A stretch of DNA of 64,000 bases from CBDBCU01 sp965243185 (GTDB lineage: Bacteria; Chloroflexota; Dehalococcoidia; Lucifugimonadales; UBA3495), in contig OZ251531.1 of the NCBI GenBank assembly GCA_965243185.1, positions 1,984,001 through 2,048,000 of the forward strand, in the 5' to 3' direction. The number at the start of each line of letters is the position of its first letter. Positions within the stretch are counted from its first letter, which is position 1. Shown in pieces: positions 50,953-59,825 of the stretch. The translations under genes and the position numbers were made by a program. The notes below the pieces were generated by a model, which was not told where the DNA came from, made no database searches, and saw only the letters and a program-made list of their open reading frames with translations.

Positions 50953-52230
50953 TCAGCCGCCCGGTATCACCCCAAACCCGGTATAAGGCCGCAAAACTTC
51001 CGGCACTACTACCGACCCGTCCGCTTGCTGATAATTCTCCAAAATGGCAATCAGCGCCCGGGGCAATGCCAAGCCCGACCCGTTCAAGGTATGGGCCAGT
51101 TCCGGCCGCGCCCCGGCGGCCGGCCGGTAGCGGATATTGGCCCGCCGCGCCTGAAAGTCGGTGCAGTTGGAGCAGGAACTGACCTCCAGCCACTCGCCGC
51201 AGCCGGCAGCCCAGACTTCAATGTCGTAAGTCATTGCCGAGGGAAAGGAGATGTCCCCGGCACACAGCTGCAACACCCGGTAGGGCAAGCCCAGCCGTTG
51301 GCACACCGTTTCCGCGTCCGCTACCAGCCGCTCCAGTTCGGCGTCGGACTGCTCCGGGGCCACGAACTTATACATCTCCACCTTGTTGAACTGATGCACC
51401 CGCTTGATGCCCCGGGTGTCCCGGCCGGCGGCCGCCTTTTCCCGCCGGAAACAGGGGGTCTGCGCCACCAGGTAGCGCGGCAGGGCATCAGCCGGCAGGA
51501 TTTCATCCCGATACATATTGGTTATCGGCACTTCGGCGGTGGGAATCAGCCACAGGTCATCCTCGGCGTCGTGGTACAGGTTGTCGGCAAACTTGGGCAA
51601 ATTGCCGGAACCCTCCATAATTTCCCGCCGCACCAGGATGGGCAATGCCAGCTCGGTATAGCCGTGTTCCCCGGTGTGCAGGTCGAGCATCCAGCTAATC
51701 AAGGCCCGTTCCAGCCGGGCCCCGTAGCCAGCCAGAGTATAGAACCGGCTGCCGGCCAGTTTGACGCCGCGCTGAAAGTCAATGATGCCCAACTCCTCGG
51801 CCAAATCCCAATGCGGCTTGACCGGAAAGTCCGGGACTAGCGGCTCGCCCCATTCCCGGACGATGACATTCGCCGCGGCGGACAAACCCTCCGGGACGCC
51901 GGGCCGCGGCAAGTTGGGCAGTTCCAGCAGGATGGCGTTGACCTGCTCGCCCAAGTCTTTGCTTTCCTGCTCTCGGGCGGCGATTTCCGGGCCGATGGCG
52001 CGCATTTCGGACACCGTAGCGGGCGGCGGTTCCTGCCCGGCGGCCCGCAGCTGCCCGATTTCCCGGCTCACCGCATTGCGCCGCGCCCGCAGTTCATCAC
52101 CCCGGCTGATGGCGACCCGGCGGCGGGCGTCGAGTTCCAGCAGTTCGTCGAGGGAATCCGCCTCCCCCCGGCGGGCCAGGGCGGCGCGGACGGTGTCGGG
52201 GTCGCGGCGGATTAGTTCGATGGATAGCAT
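50953..52230 (-). CDS. serS: Seryl-tRNA synthetase
   Basis: The 425-residue class II synthetase has the N-terminal coiled-coil arm (residues about 30-110) and a catalytic core with motif 2 TPCFRREKAAAGRDTRGIKRVHQF-type residues, then SCSNCTDFQARRANIRYR and the final motif 3 HTLNGSGLALPRALIAILEN. It charges tRNA-Ser and supplies selenocysteine precursor. No T-box was looked for in detail; nothing clear is upstream. It stands between accessory genes. Confidence 0.97.
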   Translation of the reverse strand: MLSIELIRRDPDTVRAALARRGEADSLDELLELDARRRVAISRGDELRARRNAVSREIGQLRAAGQEPPPATVSEMRAIGPEIAAREQESKDLGEQVNAILLELPNLPRPGVPEGLSAAANVIVREWGEPLVPDFPVKPHWDLAEELGIIDFQRGVKLAGSRFYTLAGYGARLERALISWMLDLHTGEHGYTELALPILVRREIMEGSGNLPKFADNLYHDAEDDLWLIPTAEVPITNMYRDEILPADALPRYLVAQTPCFRREKAAAGRDTRGIKRVHQFNKVEMYKFVAPEQSDAELERLVADAETVCQRLGLPYRVLQLCAGDISFPSAMTYDIEVWAAGCGEWLEVSSCSNCTDFQARRANIRYRPAAGARPELAHTLNGSGLALPRALIAILENYQQADGSVVVPEVLRPYTGFGVIPGG

Positions 52231-52256
52231 CGGCTCAAACCTTGCCTAACTTGGGA

Positions 52257-54011
52257 TTAAGATACCGCGCGATACGCGGCGCCCATATCTGCCATATAGC
52301 CCTGTTCACCTTGCGGCCGGCGGGCGCGGGCCGTCCCGGGCCGCTCGGCCGGGCGCGGCGGCAGGTCAAAACCCTGCCCGGCCAACAGCTGCGCGATGGT
52401 GCGGATTTGGATTTTGGGAAAGTCCCGCTGCCACAATTCCGAAGTATAAAACCCGGCGGCTACCGCTTCCCGTGCCATGGGCCGGGTCGGCGACTCCAGG
52501 GTGATGAACAAGCCCATGGCCGCCTTTTCCCGTTCCACTACGCCGGCCAATTCCCGGACTTGGGCCACGGCTACGCTCCCGCCCTTGACTTGCAGGACTA
52601 TCTTGCGGGCAGCCCGGCGGGGGCCGTCGACGAAATAAATCAGCCCGTCAATGCCCCCGTCGGCGCCGCGCCGCCGTTCATTATTCCGCGGCTGCGCACC
52701 CAGCAGGGACACCGCCCAATACTGGAACTGAAAGGGGTCTTGCGCCCACAAAGCCCGCGCGCCGCCGCTATCTTGGGGTTCGCCAATGATGGCGTAGTCG
52801 GTCAGCGGTTCCAGGTCGAAATCGTCTTTCAACCGGTTTTTCAGCAGGGCAACGGCCAGATGGGTGAGGTCTATGCCAATCCACTGCCGGCCCAACTTTT
52901 GCGCCGCCGCTACCGCCGTGCCGCAGCCGCAAAAGGGATCCAACACCACATCGCCCGGATTGCTGCTGGTGTTGATTATCCGCTCCAGCAGTCCCACCGG
53001 CTTTTGCGTGGGGTAGCCCAGCTTTTCCGCCGCGCTTTCCAGATACTTCACATCCTCGTCAATGCACTCTTGGGAATCATACAAGACTCCTTGAGTATTA
53101 GGCTGGTAAGCCCAAATATCCTGATACGGCACGCCGGGGCCGACATACTGCTTATACATCGGCTGCCCGCCGCCCTCGGGCAACACAATCAAATCCTGGG
53201 CCAGCAAAGCGTCCAGTTGTTCCTGGCTGTTCATCCCGGCCCCGGCGTTGGGCAGAAAGGGCCGCAGCGACCGGGGAATGGCCCAATGCCGGTTGCGCGG
53301 CGTCGGGTCAAAGCCCTGCCAAGGCTGACCGCTGGCCCCGCCGCTCTGCCCCGGCCCGGTCAAATAATTGAGTTGATACCGCCCGCGCTCATCCGACCGG
53401 GTGAACCGGCTTTCGATATAATTCCGGGTGTAAGGCCGGGTTCCCGGGTGGAAAACGAATTGGCGGCTCCGGGTATAGAACAGGATGGTGTCGTGAATTG
53501 GCCCGTATTGGAGGGTGGTATTGTTGTGGGCGCTGGTGCGCCGCCAGACGATTTCGCTGCGAAAATTCTCCCGCCCAAACACTGCATCCAGCGTCAACCG
53601 CAGGAAATGGCTGGCGGTTGGGTCGCAGTGCAGGTACAGGCTGCCGGTGGGTTTCAAGACCCGGCGCAGCTCCACCAGGCGGGGCGTCATCATCACCAGA
53701 TAGGACATCATATCGTTGCGGCCGACCCACCGCCGCAAGTCCGTCATCATCTCCTTGACCAGGGCCGGCATCCGCAGACTGCCGATGATTTCCTCCTCGA
53801 AAGTCCGTTCCGTCTCTTGCGTCCATTCCCAAGTGTCGCTGAATGCCTTGAGTTGGGCCGGGGAGTCCGCGCCCGACCGGTCTTGAAACAAGACATTGTA
53901 GTCGGCTCGGGAGTTAAAGGGCGGGTCGAGGTAAATCAAGTCCACCGATTCGTCGGGCAGGTAATCCCGCAGCACCGGCAGATTGTCGCCATAGTAAAGG
54001 GTGTTGGGCAT
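52257..54011 (-). CDS. Beta-class DNA methyltransferase fused to Mrr-like nuclease domain
   Basis: The 584-residue protein has the N4/N6-adenine methyltransferase motif DPPF at residues 29-32 and a SAM-binding block VLDPFCGCGTAVAAA near residue 360. The order (DPPF first, SAM motif last) is the beta class. After about residue 440 come GADGGIDGLIYF and IVLQVKGG, matching the PD-(D/E)XK core of Mrr-type restriction domains. So methylase and nuclease lie on one chain. No separate specificity subunit is present. The target is unknown. Confidence 0.88.
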   Translation of the reverse strand: MPNTLYYGDNLPVLRDYLPDESVDLIYLDPPFNSRADYNVLFQDRSGADSPAQLKAFSDTWEWTQETERTFEEEIIGSLRMPALVKEMMTDLRRWVGRNDMMSYLVMMTPRLVELRRVLKPTGSLYLHCDPTASHFLRLTLDAVFGRENFRSEIVWRRTSAHNNTTLQYGPIHDTILFYTRSRQFVFHPGTRPYTRNYIESRFTRSDERGRYQLNYLTGPGQSGGASGQPWQGFDPTPRNRHWAIPRSLRPFLPNAGAGMNSQEQLDALLAQDLIVLPEGGGQPMYKQYVGPGVPYQDIWAYQPNTQGVLYDSQECIDEDVKYLESAAEKLGYPTQKPVGLLERIINTSSNPGDVVLDPFCGCGTAVAAAQKLGRQWIGIDLTHLAVALLKNRLKDDFDLEPLTDYAIIGEPQDSGGARALWAQDPFQFQYWAVSLLGAQPRNNERRRGADGGIDGLIYFVDGPRRAARKIVLQVKGGSVAVAQVRELAGVVEREKAAMGLFITLESPTRPMAREAVAAGFYTSELWQRDFPKIQIRTIAQLLAGQGFDLPPRPAERPGTARARRPQGEQGYMADMGAAYRAVS

Positions 54012-54091
54012 AGTTCATCCCTCCCGGAGTGAGACCGGGCTTTATTATAGCACCAAGCCCCAATTCTCTACTGCCCAATGTGTGGGGGCGG

Positions 54092-54754
54092 TTAGCGAGT
54101 ACGATTGTTTCGAGGAATGGGCATCCAGTAGCTTACCCTTACCTTCCTCCCCAAGGGCAGAAACGGCGCCGTTTCTGTCAGGAAAAGGTCTTGCCATCCG
54201 TCCAATCGTTGCCCTTGCAAGTCCTTCCACATAGCCCAAGCGGCGTAGGCCGCGGTTCTGGCGTCCCATTGGTGAGAAGTCTCTTTCTTACGCTTACACA
54301 GTTCAGCGGGATACGCTTTCCTACTGAGAGACTGCTTCAGCAAGTAACGCAACACCCTAGGATGGGTTTCTGTAATCGGAGCGTTGAGTCGGTAAAAAGC
54401 GTCTCCTACCAAGATGCCTTGCACAAGACACGCTCCCTGCAACGAGTTGACCGCTATGACCGAGGACTTGACGGACTTATTTTTTACCTCACCTCTGATA
54501 ATCTTGTCCGCCTTCCGGTCCTTCCCCGTCTTATCCCAAAACAGCGGAGCGTCAATCCCGACCGCCACAATGCGCTCATTGGGCAACAACTTATCCAGCA
54601 CTTGGCTGACAACCTCCCCTGCGTTCTTTGCCACGTCGGAGTCCAATTGCTCGAACTCCCCAGCCTCATCTCGACAGATACTCCAGCCGAATTTCCCCTT
54701 TCCCTTTTTACCTCCCGGGTCAAACCCCAAGAAAACCTCCACCGTCTCCCCCAT
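54092..54754 (-). CDS. DUF429-like RNase H-fold protein
   Basis: The 220-residue protein begins VFLGFDPGGKKGKGKFGWSI, a beta-hairpin with the first Asp of RNase H/RuvC-like folds, and later has VAVGIDAPLFWDKTGKDRKAD and ETHPRVLRYLL, a pattern of DUF429-type nucleases. No catalytic function is established. It shows lower GC bias than neighbours, hinting at transfer. It is between the methyltransferase-Mrr fusion and lysS. Confidence 0.75.
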   Translation of the reverse strand: MGETVEVFLGFDPGGKKGKGKFGWSICRDEAGEFEQLDSDVAKNAGEVVSQVLDKLLPNERIVAVGIDAPLFWDKTGKDRKADKIIRGEVKNKSVKSSVIAVNSLQGACLVQGILVGDAFYRLNAPITETHPRVLRYLLKQSLSRKAYPAELCKRKKETSHQWDARTAAYAAWAMWKDLQGQRLDGWQDLFLTETAPFLPLGRKVRVSYWMPIPRNNRTR

Positions 54755-54757
54755 AAC

Positions 54758-56296
54758 CTACTCCTCCTTATCCGAATCTGAGTCGTTGCTGCCCGTTTGC
54801 ACCGCCCGCATTTGCGGGAATAGCAGCACATCGCGGATGCTGCTTTGGCCGGTCAGGAGCATGGCCAGGCGGTCGATGCCGACGCCCAGGCCGCCGGTGG
54901 GGGGCATACCGTATTCCAGGGCGGTCAGGAAGTCATCATCGAGGCGGTCCACTTCCTCGTCCCGGAACCGTTGGCGGATGCTTTCCTGTTCTGCAAAGCG
55001 GGCGCGCTGGACCGCCGGGTCGTTCAGTTCGGTATAGGAATTGGCGATTTCCATACCGGCGGCAAAGGCTTCAAACCGCTCGACATAGCCGGGCTGATCC
55101 GGCTTTGCTTTAGCCAATGGCGACATCACCGCCGGGTAGTCCAGCAGAAAAGTGGGCTGAATTAAGGTCGGCTCAATGTAGGTGGAGACCAGTTTGTCAA
55201 TGAGCCGGCCGCGGCTTTCCCGGGGACTGGCGTCCGGTACCAAATTGGCGACGGCTTTGATGAAAGCGGCGTCGGCGTCCGGCGGGTAAGCGTCCAGGTC
55301 GATGCCGGTGCGCCGGTACAGTTCATCCTTTAGGGACAAGCGCGGCCACGGCGGGGTGAAGTCAATGATTTCATCGCCGTAGGGGATTTGCATTGTCCCG
55401 CGCACTTCCGCAGCTACGGCGGCAATCATCTGCTCGACCATTGCCATCACATCGTTATAGTCGGCGTAGGCTTCGTAGCTTTCCAGCAGGGTGAATTCCG
55501 GGTTATGGTCCTGGTCGATGCCTTCGTTGCGAAAGACCCGGCCCAGTTCGTACACCTTGTCAAAGCCGCCGACAATGAGGCGTTTCAGGTAAAGCTCCGT
55601 GGCGATGCGGAGATAGAGGCGTTGGTTCAGGGCGTTGTGGTGAGTGGCAAAGGGGCGGGCGTGGGCGCCGGCGGCCACCGGCACCAGGATGGGGGTATCC
55701 ACTTCCAGAAAGCCCCGGCCATCCAGAAAGCGGCGGATGCCGCTGATGACCTGGCTGCGCTGGGCAAAGGCGGTCATCACTTCCGGGTCGGCAATCAAAT
55801 CGAGGTAACGCTGGCGGTAGCGGATTTCGACATCCCGCAAGCCGTGCCACTTCTCCGGCAGCGGGCGCATCCCTTTGGACAGCAGGGTCAAGGTATGGGC
55901 GGCGATGGAAATCTGGCCGGTGCGGGTACGCAGCATGGGCCCGGATACGCCGAGGAAATCGCCCAAGTCGAGGTCTTTCAGCAGTTCGTAGGCGTCGCCC
56001 AAGACATTCTGGCGCAGCATGGCCTGCACGGTGCCGGAGCCGTCGCGCAGGTCGAGGAAGGCGGCGCGGCCCATTACCCGCATGGCGGTAATGCGGCCGG
56101 CCAGGGAGTGTTCCGGGCCTTGGGGTTCCGTGCCGGCGTCAGCGGCCGCCGTTTCCGCCGCCGCAAATTCCGCCATCGCGGTGGCGGCGTCAGCGGTGCG
56201 GGGAAAGCGCGGCGGGTAGGGGTCGATGCCCCGTTCCCGCAGGCGGTTCAGTTTGGTTTGGCGGCTGTGGAGCAGCCCATCCTCGCGTTCCGGCAT
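54758..56296 (-). CDS. lysS: Lysyl-tRNA synthetase (class II)
   Basis: The 512-residue enzyme has an N-terminal anticodon-binding OB domain (HSLAGRITAMRVMGRAAFLDLRDGSGTVQ) and the class II core. Motif 2 is VFRNEGIDQDHNPEFTLLE and the end GLGVGIDRLAMLLTGQSSIRDVLLFP is motif 3. ATG at 56296 (MPEREDG) is the family-appropriate start; upstream codons to 56428 are not protein-like. Only 3 bp separate its stop from the start of the DUF429-like gene. Confidence 0.97.
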   Translation of the reverse strand: MPEREDGLLHSRQTKLNRLRERGIDPYPPRFPRTADAATAMAEFAAAETAAADAGTEPQGPEHSLAGRITAMRVMGRAAFLDLRDGSGTVQAMLRQNVLGDAYELLKDLDLGDFLGVSGPMLRTRTGQISIAAHTLTLLSKGMRPLPEKWHGLRDVEIRYRQRYLDLIADPEVMTAFAQRSQVISGIRRFLDGRGFLEVDTPILVPVAAGAHARPFATHHNALNQRLYLRIATELYLKRLIVGGFDKVYELGRVFRNEGIDQDHNPEFTLLESYEAYADYNDVMAMVEQMIAAVAAEVRGTMQIPYGDEIIDFTPPWPRLSLKDELYRRTGIDLDAYPPDADAAFIKAVANLVPDASPRESRGRLIDKLVSTYIEPTLIQPTFLLDYPAVMSPLAKAKPDQPGYVERFEAFAAGMEIANSYTELNDPAVQRARFAEQESIRQRFRDEEVDRLDDDFLTALEYGMPPTGGLGVGIDRLAMLLTGQSSIRDVLLFPQMRAVQTGSNDSDSDKEE

Positions 56297-56472
56297 AGTG
56301 GCAGAGATTTTAGCCGCCGGGGGCGGGAGTTGTAAAGCGGGGCGACGGTTACAAAAGGGCAATAAGGTTGTTACAGATTGGCAAAAGAGTTTTAACCGGG
56401 CGGCAACAGACTGGCAACACCGGGGCAATAATTCCCGATTAGAATGCTGGCAATTGCTTTAAGGAGGGTTCT

Positions 56473-57840
56473 ATGTTAGCCCAAGGTTTGACCATTACCC
56501 CTAGCGCCCGGGGCGCGCTTACCCTGCGCCGCTTGCTGCCTTTCGCGTTGGCGGGGATGCTGGCCGCGGCCATTGTGGCCGGCTGGAACATTGCCTTTGC
56601 CGACGGTCACCACCCGGGGGAGGCGGCCCAGACGGATGTGGGCAACCTGACCACGATGGTGGCGGCGTTCCTGGTTTTCTTTATGCAGGCCGGGTTCGCG
56701 TTCCTGGGGGCCGGCCTGATTCGGGCCAAAAGCACGGTCAACTATATGACCAAGTCCTTTATGGACTTTGCCATTGCCTCCTTGTCGTTCTGGGCTTTCG
56801 GGTTCGCCATAATGATGGGGACTTCGGCGGCCGGGATTGCCGGGACGGATAACTTTTTCCTGTCCAGCGGGATGGGGGCGGAGGGCGACTGGAGCGTCTA
56901 TGTGGACTGGATGTTCCAGATGGTCTTTGCCGGCACGGCGGCGACGATTGTTGCCGGGGCGGTAGCAGAGCGCACCAAGACGCAGGCGTACTTTGCCTAT
57001 AGTTTCCTGATTGGGGCAATCATCTATCCGCTGTACGGTCACTGGGTTTGGGGCGGCGGTTGGCTGAGCGTACTGGGGGCGCAGGATTATGCCGGCTCCG
57101 GCGTGGTACACGCGGTTGGCGGCTTCATCGCCCTGGCCGGCGCGGCAGTAGTGGGGGCGCGGACGGGCAAGTTCAACGCTGACGGCAGCGCCAACGACCT
57201 GCGCGGCCACAATGTCCCCTATGTGATTATCGGGACTTTCATCCTGTTCTTTGGCTGGTTCGGGTTCAACATCAACAGCGGCGATTCCATTGGGCTGAAT
57301 GCCATCAACACGCTACTGGCCGGGGCGACCGGGGCCGTGGCGGCCCTCTACATCCGCCTGATTACTTCGGGCAAGGCGGACATTCTGATGGCTTGCAACG
57401 GGGCCTTGGCCGGCTTGGTGGGCGTAACGGCGCCGGTGGCCTTTATCGACCCGTGGGCGGCGGTAGTTATCGGCTTGCTGGCGGCGCCGATTATGATGGC
57501 GTCGGTGGCGGTGATTGAAAAGGTGTTCAAGATTGACGACCCGGTGGGGGCGGTGTCGGTACACGGCACTTGCGGCTTGTGGGGTCTGCTGGCTTTGGGC
57601 ATCTTTGCCAACGGGAACAACGAGGTGACCGGGCTGATTGGCGGCAATGCGGCGCTGCTGGTGCCGCAGTTAATCAGTATGGCGGTAGTGCTGGCGTGGG
57701 CCTTGGCTACCGGTTTCCTGATGTTCTTTGTGCTCAAGATTACGATGGGCGTACGGCTGTCCCCGGAGGAGGAGGAAATGGGGATTGACGCTTCGGAGCA
57801 TGGCATCATTGCCTACCCGGAGGAGGCGACGGCTACTTAG
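56473..57840 (+). CDS. amt: Ammonium transporter (Amt family), copy 2
   Basis: The 455-residue transporter has an N-terminal signal-like segment (LPFALAGMLAAAIVAGWNIAFA), the Amt motif FQMVFAGTAATIVAGAVAERT, GSGVVHAVGGFIALAGAAVVGARTGKF and a C-terminal GIDASEHGIIAYPEEA tail that regulates Amt in relatives. Start ATG after AAGGAGGG. It differs clearly from copy 1 (23565-25016). No PII/GlnK gene is adjacent. Confidence 0.96.
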   Translation: MLAQGLTITPSARGALTLRRLLPFALAGMLAAAIVAGWNIAFADGHHPGEAAQTDVGNLTTMVAAFLVFFMQAGFAFLGAGLIRAKSTVNYMTKSFMDFAIASLSFWAFGFAIMMGTSAAGIAGTDNFFLSSGMGAEGDWSVYVDWMFQMVFAGTAATIVAGAVAERTKTQAYFAYSFLIGAIIYPLYGHWVWGGGWLSVLGAQDYAGSGVVHAVGGFIALAGAAVVGARTGKFNADGSANDLRGHNVPYVIIGTFILFFGWFGFNINSGDSIGLNAINTLLAGATGAVAALYIRLITSGKADILMACNGALAGLVGVTAPVAFIDPWAAVVIGLLAAPIMMASVAVIEKVFKIDDPVGAVSVHGTCGLWGLLALGIFANGNNEVTGLIGGNAALLVPQLISMAVVLAWALATGFLMFFVLKITMGVRLSPEEEEMGIDASEHGIIAYPEEATAT

Positions 57841-57878
57841 TGCGTTTAGCCCAACCGGCTACCGGTTAGGGGCAAGGG

Positions 57879-57912
57879 AAAGGCCGGGGACTGGATGTCC
57901 CCGGCCTTTTCT
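57879..57912 (+). terminator. Terminator after amt copy 2
   Basis: AAAGGCCGGGGAC and GTCCCCGGCCTTTT form a 13-bp stem followed by TTTTCTATT. It is nearly symmetric and could serve the convergent HEPN-like gene as well. Confidence 0.88.
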
Positions 57913-57934
57913 ATTGGGTTGTGGTAGATTGGAT

Positions 57935-58318
57935 TTAGTCGCCGGCCAAGCCGGCGGCGTCCTGAATGTAGTTGATAGTTTCCCGGATGCGGCGTTCCGT
58001 ATCGGCGGCGGGGTCGCAGAGGCCGAGGTAGAAACATTCGCCGTGGAGGGCGCCCTGGCGGGAGTAGTAGCGGCCGACCAGGGATTGGACGGCGTTATCC
58101 TGCATCGCCAACTGGCGGAGGGCGGCGGAAGTAGCCGGGGATTTTTCCGGTTCAATGCCGGTGCGAGCCAGGATGAGGGCGTCGGTGGCCCGCTTGGTCG
58201 CGCCCCAAGCCTTTTCGGCGGCATTACGCAGTTGGCCCCGATCCAGTTCCTCGATGGCGTCGGCATAGAGCAGATGGGCGTCGGCGAAAATGGCGGCGGC
58301 CCGTTCGGTTTCCAGCAT
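57935..58318 (-). CDS. PaREP1/HEPN-like protein
   Basis: The 127-residue helical protein has AHLLYADAIEELDRGQLRNAAEKAWGATKRATDALIL, a pattern of PaREP1/HEPN-like domains that often sit beside a nucleotidyltransferase antitoxin; none is seen here. It also carries a C-terminal CFYLGLCDP cysteine pair. Function unknown. Confidence 0.78.
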   Translation of the reverse strand: MLETERAAAIFADAHLLYADAIEELDRGQLRNAAEKAWGATKRATDALILARTGIEPEKSPATSAALRQLAMQDNAVQSLVGRYYSRQGALHGECFYLGLCDPAADTERRIRETINYIQDAAGLAGD

Positions 58319-58430
58319 AGCGGGTTTCTCCTTATGGGGGTTGGTTGATTATAGCACAGGGCAAGGTTAGTTGGGGGTGTGCTAAACTGGCGGGGCAAGT
58401 TATTTCGAGACCGGGAGGGATGGCGGTTTA

Positions 58431-59141
58431 ATGATGGAGTTGGACAGTGGGGAGAAGCGGGGGATGGTGGTGGTGGCGCACGCGGATGATGCGGAGTGGG
58501 GGTGTTCGGGGACGGTGGCGAAGTTGTGCGCCGAGGGTTGGGCGATGGTGTATGTGCTGTGTACCGATGGGAGCAAGGGGATTGATGACCCGGCAATCAG
58601 CGGGGCGGAGTTGGTACGGATTCGCCAGGCGGAGCAGCAGGCGGCGGGGCTGGCACTGGGGCTGGAAGGGGTGGTGTTTCTGGGGTATGAGGATGCGATG
58701 CTGGAGCCGAGTTTGGAGCTGCGGCGGGATATTGCCCGGGAGATCCGGCGGCATCGTCCGAATTTGCTGATTTGCCAGAATCCGGTGCGGAGTCTGGTGG
58801 GACGGGACTATATCGGGCATCCGGATCACTTTGCGGCGGGGGAGGCGGCGTTGGCGGCGGTGTATCCGACAGCGCGGGATCGGCTGACTTTTCCGCAGCT
58901 GCTGGGGGAGGGGCTGGAGCCGCATAAGGTACGGGAGGTGTGGGTGATGGATCGGCAGAATGCGGATCAGTATGTGGATGTGAGCGGGCATATTGATACG
59001 GCGGTGGCGGCACTGCAAGCCCACGCCAGCCAGGTGGCGCCGGCGGATGCGGAGAAGTATCTGAAGGGGTGGCGGCGGGAGATTGGGGCGGAGGTGGGGT
59101 TTGAGTATGCGGAGGCGTTCAAGCGGTTTCGGCTGGGGTAA
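58431..59141 (+). CDS. PIG-L family LmbE-like deacetylase, second copy
   Basis: The 236-residue enzyme has VVVAHADDAEWGCSGTVAKL, where the usual HPDD reads HADD, plus YIGHPDHFAAGEAAL as the later His cluster. It is otherwise like the one at 14233-14985. The AHADD variant is worth noting. The start may be 58431 or 58434 (MM). It is followed by the third structured element. Confidence 0.9.
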   Translation: MMELDSGEKRGMVVVAHADDAEWGCSGTVAKLCAEGWAMVYVLCTDGSKGIDDPAISGAELVRIRQAEQQAAGLALGLEGVVFLGYEDAMLEPSLELRRDIAREIRRHRPNLLICQNPVRSLVGRDYIGHPDHFAAGEAALAAVYPTARDRLTFPQLLGEGLEPHKVREVWVMDRQNADQYVDVSGHIDTAVAALQAHASQVAPADAEKYLKGWRREIGAEVGFEYAEAFKRFRLG

Positions 59142-59174
59142 GGGGGGATGGGAATTGAGAATTAGGAATTGCGG

Positions 59175-59728
59175 GGGATGCCGGTTTTGGCGGAAACCGC
59201 GGCCGCGGTTTCCGCCTTGTCGGGAGAAGGGTTGGCAGGTCTGACCATGTGGGTTGCCAAACACCGGTTGGACTTCTGGCTACCTATTCCGGCTTTGCCC
59301 GGTCAGATTGCCGATTACGGTTGCTTGACCTTGTAGTGGCTACTGACGCCGGTTGGTATGGTTGCCATGCCGGCGGGTTGGCCCGGTGTCGCGACCGCGG
59401 TTGACCGTTCTCCAGTCAACCTGGGTTGCTCCGACTCCTTTGGGCTGGGGCTGCGGTTTGGTACGGCTAGTGGGATTTGCCGTTGGCCGCTGCTCCGGTT
59501 GGGGATTGACGGGTCCTTGGGCCGCTGTCCCCGGGGGTAGGAGTGTTTGAGGCGTCCGGCGGCGGGTTTAGGGCCGGCCGGGGCCCACAGCGCGCTGTGT
59601 GGAGCGATATTAAGTTTTACGGTAAGCTTAGCGTAAAGAACCCGGCGTCCCGGGGTCAGGTTAACCGTGACGGGTTTTATTATGGGGGAAGGATTGGGGA
59701 TTTGTCAAGGGGTGAATGGGATGAATTT
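59175..59728 (-). ncRNA. Structured multicopy non-coding element, copy 3 (inverted)
   Basis: On the minus strand this copy is about 90% alike to copy 1 by eye, from AAAATTCATCCCATTCACCCC through the 28-nt perfect palindrome (59189-59216) and CAAAACCGG. The promoter reads TTGACA (59703-59708), 18 bp, CATAAT (59679-59684). Internal motifs keep the order seen in copy 1. It lies in the gap 59142-59825, between a PIG-L gene and the methyltransferase-HNH gene, transcribed away from the latter. There is no ORF that I would accept. Confidence 0.75.
59679..59708 (-). promoter_or_regulatory. Sigma-70-type promoter of element copy 3
   Basis: TTGACA (59708-59703), an 18-bp spacer and CATAAT (59684-59679) on the minus strand, matching copies 1 and 2. 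Confidence 0.75.
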
Positions 59729-59825
59729 TCGGGAATTGGGAAATTGGATTTGGGGAGAGTTGACGGGGGCCGGCGGCGGCGATTATGATACGGGCGAAAC
59801 TTGGGCAGAGGGAGGGACTTGGGGA

